Positions 60,747 to 64,000 of a DNA stretch of 64,000 nt are shown here, one piece after another. Made by a program: the position numbers and the translations under genes. The notes under the pieces are model-generated. The model ran no database searches, had not been told where the DNA came from, and worked only from the letters and a program-made list of their open reading frames with translations. Numbering within the stretch: position 1 is the first letter of the stretch; every line of letters begins with the position of its first letter. This DNA is from Apostichopus japonicus (taxonomy: Eukaryota; Echinodermata; Holothuroidea; Aspidochirotida; Stichopodidae): positions 2,363,001 to 2,427,000 of the forward strand of contig NC_092575.1 of NCBI RefSeq assembly GCF_037975245.1, read 5' to 3'.

Positions 60747-61914
60747 AGACTAAGTATTGTATGTATTCCAAAAACTGTCAATAAAGTAGACTAAAGTGTT
60801 TTTGTCTTTAAGGATTGGAAGCAAATTGTGACCATTTTAGCATATCTAACAATTTGTGTTATTATACATTTCCTTTGGCATTTGTTAATTTGTTGGCATT
60901 TATAAGGGTCAAGTGGGTCAGTTTACAAACACGGTAATAAGAATATATCTGTTAAACTCAAAATATATTAAATATGTTACCTTGTTACTAATTTTTTAAT
61001 TAATCAAAGGAGGTAATTGCGCTAACAGCTATGGAGCTCAAAGGATTGCCAAACTTTCGCAATTTTGATTCAGCATTCATACGCATTATGATCAGTTAAA
61101 AAATGTTTGGAATAAAGTGATGAAAACAGGGATATTAAAAGACAGTAATTAACCACATACCGAGGTATATAATTTAAATCATTAAGATATCGTTAGATAA
61201 ATCCATAGAAAAATCCATATATTCATACGCAAAACGTATGTTCAGGTTTTTATGCAGCCGTTTTCACACATCACGTTCTTTCTTAGGCCAAGCTTAAGAA
61301 CAATGTCCTGGGTATAAGTGCCTGCATCATAAATAAATGAAAATGTATGCTTTCTTTTAATATTTTGAATTCTCATAACATCTGAAAATATATCCATATC
61401 ACATAGTAAAAAACTATTATATACCATTTTGTATCATAGCCATTCCGTCAATAAAATGTCTTCATTTAATTATGACCAAACATTTGACAGTATGTTGTAT
61501 ACATGCATGGGAAACTACAAACTGTTTCTATTGTCTTATATTTTTTTTTATTTTTATTTACTTTATTTTATTTGTAAATGATGTTAGTTTGTATTATACA
61601 AGAGATGATAAATTATATTATGCAAACACTATTTAAAAAGAAATTATAATTTGTCTTTTCTCTATTTTAATTAGTTTGAATTAGCTCTACTCTCCCTCCA
61701 TACCCCCTAACCCTTCTCCCCCACTTCTTTTCTCATTCCTTACCCTCTCCTTTCCCTTCCTTTCCTGCATTTTCTCCTCACTCTCTTTCCCCTCTCTTTT
61801 CAAGTATCATCAGGCAACAGGCAGTAAGAAAAGAAAGTGTGTTAGAGAAAAATAAATTGATGACCTTATCTCCTGCAAAGAGATAGACATTGACTAATAT
61901 GTATCCCCAATGAT
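60747..61914. other. Non-coding stretch, no gene recognised
   Basis: AT-rich. It includes one half of a 90-base dispersed repeat at 61481-61567 and a CT-rich tract at about 61690-61800. Confidence 0.45.
61481..61567 (+). repeat. 90-bp dispersed repeat, copy A
   Basis: CATTTGACAG, then GTATACATGC, AAACTGTTT, TATTGTCTTATAT and TTTACTTTATT. It matches copy B at 62851-62942 at roughly four of five positions by eye. Confidence 0.7.
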
Positions 61915-62279
61915 CATAGGCGTAGGAGCCCAATTTGAATTGGGGGGGCTGTAACGACTTGCCCGAAAAATATTACCAAATTTTTTTGCGCGTTCAACAT
62001 GTTAGTGTGCGTATCATATAGGCATGCGTCGGTTATTACATCGCATGCCAATAACATACAATCATTTGCCGAGTTATTACTCTTCCATATTGGTTATAAT
62101 TATTGGGAAAGTCATTACAATGATAATGATCATAATAATATCAGTTTAACCATTGAAAAACACATAGCAAATTATTTTTCTTGCAATAGGTGCCCGAAAA
62201 ATTCTCAGCATATTGGCCGAATTTTCACAAACAATTTTGGTCGGGGGGGGCTGCAGCCCCCCCGCCTCCTACGCCTATG
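61915..62279. mobile_element. hAT-like MITE, 365 bp, perfect 8-bp TSD
   Basis: The ends are CATAGGCGTAGGAG and CTCCTACGCCTATG. CCAATGAT flanks both sides (61907-61914 and 62280-62287). Subterminal G and C runs (GGGGGGGCTG and GCAGCCCCCCC) and GCCCGAAAAAT/GCCGAATTTT words occur near the ends. No transposase. Confidence 0.9.
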
Positions 62280-62287
62280 CCAATGAT

Positions 62288-63385
62288 GTGGGCTTTGGTT
62301 GATCTAACACAGTTTACACGACACTTCTGCAGGGGTGCACAGTTGGATATGTGGCAAAATACAAAACAAAGTGGGCTGGGAGGGGGTGTGGGGTCGAGTG
62401 AGGGATGGGAGAGTTACAGGGGGGGGCATGGCAAGTTGTCCTGTCATATATGCTTGCACCTTCACCATCCATGATTATACACTTACTAATGTTTGAGGGG
62501 GTGGGAAGATGGTAAAGGTTTTTCTTCTTTGGTGGTGGGAGGGGGCGGGACGATAAGGTATATGCAAAGCCTACATCTCAATATTAATTAGTCTTTCTTT
62601 GTGATCTCAAAAATTCTTCTTGCCTTCAGAAGTATCAACCAGTGATTAACCTAATTTAGTGAAGAATTGTCCACACGGACAGTGGGAGTTGTCATTATAC
62701 CAGTACCCAATTGTAACTAATGCCATGTTTACTTTTCCTGACAAGCTGGTAAAAAGGTAACTTGGAAACGCTGATTTGGTTATCTTTGCTCACTAAGAAA
62801 TCTTGAAGCACAAACAGTCAAATCTTCTTTTCGAAGATAAAACGCTGTACCATTTGACAGGATCTTGTGTAGTATACATGCTTAGGAAAATAAAAACTGT
62901 TTTCTATTGTTTTATATTCTTCTGTTTATTTATATACTTTATTCGATAACAGGGTTCCCTGTCACCTGTACACCCAACGATGTACATGTGACAGTAGTAA
63001 AGAAGTGCAGCTAAGCTGCAGAAGCTCAGCTAATTAAGCTTCTATTTGAGAAATATTTGATTTGATTTGAAACATTTCTGAGCGTTTTATCCATTTGTTT
63101 GTGTGAAAAATATAAGGCGGGATAACAGTGTCATTTTCATATCTATAGATATATACTTTCTTCCTTGCCTTATGCTCCCTTCATAGGCAGACATAGTTAG
63201 TTACAAAGTTGTAAGAATAAAAGAGACAAACTAAGATAAATATATTTTATTAATATTTTTATTGAAATAAACAAAATAAAAAATAAACTAAATTTTGAAC
63301 AAAATTTGAGAAATCAAATTGCTATAATTACCGCTAGTTGTGTTCTTGAATACTTAAAATGCAGGGTAGTAGTGCCTTGGTAGTA
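62288..63385. other. Non-coding stretch, no gene recognised
   Basis: G-rich tract at about 62365-62430, the dispersed-repeat copy B, and an AT-rich segment at 63190-63310. Confidence 0.45.
62851..62942 (+). repeat. 90-bp dispersed repeat, copy B
   Basis: CATTTGACAG, then GTATACATGC, AAAAACTGTTT, TATTGTTTTATAT and ATACTTTATT, the counterpart of copy A 1.4 kb to the left in the same orientation. Confidence 0.7.
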
Positions 63386-63636
63386 TTAAAGGTATGCTGT
63401 ATTGGCCCCATATATGCTAGAAATTCAAATATGGTCACCTTTGGTCATAATTGTTAGACCGTGTTTAGTACAACCTACGAGGAAATTTTCCTCACTGGGA
63501 CATTCAGTTATGTTGTGTGTTCCTTAAAAATGTCTGAGAACAATTTGGAGAGTAAAGACCTCCAGGAAAGTACTTTTTGAAGACTTCTAGCAATTATGGT
63601 GTGCTATAATTTGGGGCCTATACTGACTACCTTTAA
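63386..63636. mobile_element. TTAA-type MITE, second family, 251 bp
   Basis: TTAAAGGTATGCTGTATTGG then CCCC at the left and its counterpart at the right (reverse complement TTAAAGGTAGTCAGTATAGG then CCCC) form an imperfect 24-bp terminal repeat bounded by TTAA on both sides. No coding content. It shares the AAAGG terminus but not the interior of the 44505/52704 family. Confidence 0.75.
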
Positions 63637-64000
63637 ACCAGAATGCAAAAACTGTATCTAGATTTGATGGATGACTTCATCTTACGACAGGGTATGAGCC
63701 AATGTTATCCTTGTAAGATATCATGTAAAGGGTTTGAAAGTTTCTCCCGAAATGGACTGATTTCAACGGTTGTTAGCCCGAATTACTGTAAGGTGTATAC
63801 GAACCGTTCCTTGGTAGTCCCCGAAAAAATTCCCGATATTGTCGTATTCCTGGAAACTTCCCTCAAAGTGGAAACACGGTCATGAACTTATTTATCGTTG
63901 TTATTACTAGGGGTAAACTACTGTATGAACCATTGAAAAAACAAAGAATCAACAGTATTAACACTTCGTAGTTTTTATTAATGCAATAATAGAACGATTA
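63637..64000. other. Right edge, no gene recognised
   Basis: An 80-codon ORF (63643-63885, plus) has no ATG-context or motif support and starts directly after the MITE; it is probably chance. Confidence 0.4.

Overview
The window looks like intron-rich, AT-rich animal nuclear DNA. Genes have GT-AG introns and are far apart. The spaces between them hold miniature inverted-repeat elements, tRNA-derived SINEs, LINE remnants, minisatellites and many poly(G)/poly(C) runs. A full-length IFT22 gene (cilia) and an UNC5CL-type ZU5-UPA-death receptor fit an invertebrate deuterostome. An echinoderm is my best guess, but this is inference and I cannot name the species.

Layout. (1) Positions 2869-17576, minus strand: 5' part of a Lys/Glu-rich protein gene, one large first exon and two small downstream exons, all phase 0, continuing past the left edge. 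(2) 20655-27520, minus: IFT22, six exons, 185 codons, the best-supported multi-exon gene here. (3) 27521-37090: no confident gene; a possible divergent two-exon micro-ORF, a (TCA)63 microsatellite, MITEs and a 55-bp minisatellite. (4) 37091-43025: a 5.9-kb DNA transposon with 26-bp perfect terminal inverted repeats, an ATTT flanking duplication and repeated TTACGnnCGTAA motifs near its ends. Inside it, on the minus strand, is a frameshifted gene of a transposase-like family I know only as uncharacterised animal proteins. (5) 43026-52703: SINEs, a LINE reverse-transcriptase remnant with a TTAA-type MITE inserted in it, a 39-bp minisatellite, a TGTAATG satellite and another hAT-like MITE. (6) 53313-55343, plus: an intronless UNC5CL-like gene, with a second copy of the TTAA-type MITE 275 bp upstream. 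(7) 55344-64000: no gene recognised; a SINE copy, a 62-bp hairpin minisatellite, a strong stem-loop and two more MITEs.

The genes do not form a pathway. IFT22 is an intraflagellar-transport small GTPase-like protein, the UNC5CL-like protein is a membrane-anchored death-domain signalling protein, and the Lys-rich gene is unassigned. The most interesting part is the mobile-element landscape, above all the large transposon at 37091-43025 and its broken gene. Exon joins were made by eye from splice signals and phase; family assignments rest on remembered family features and no database search was possible.
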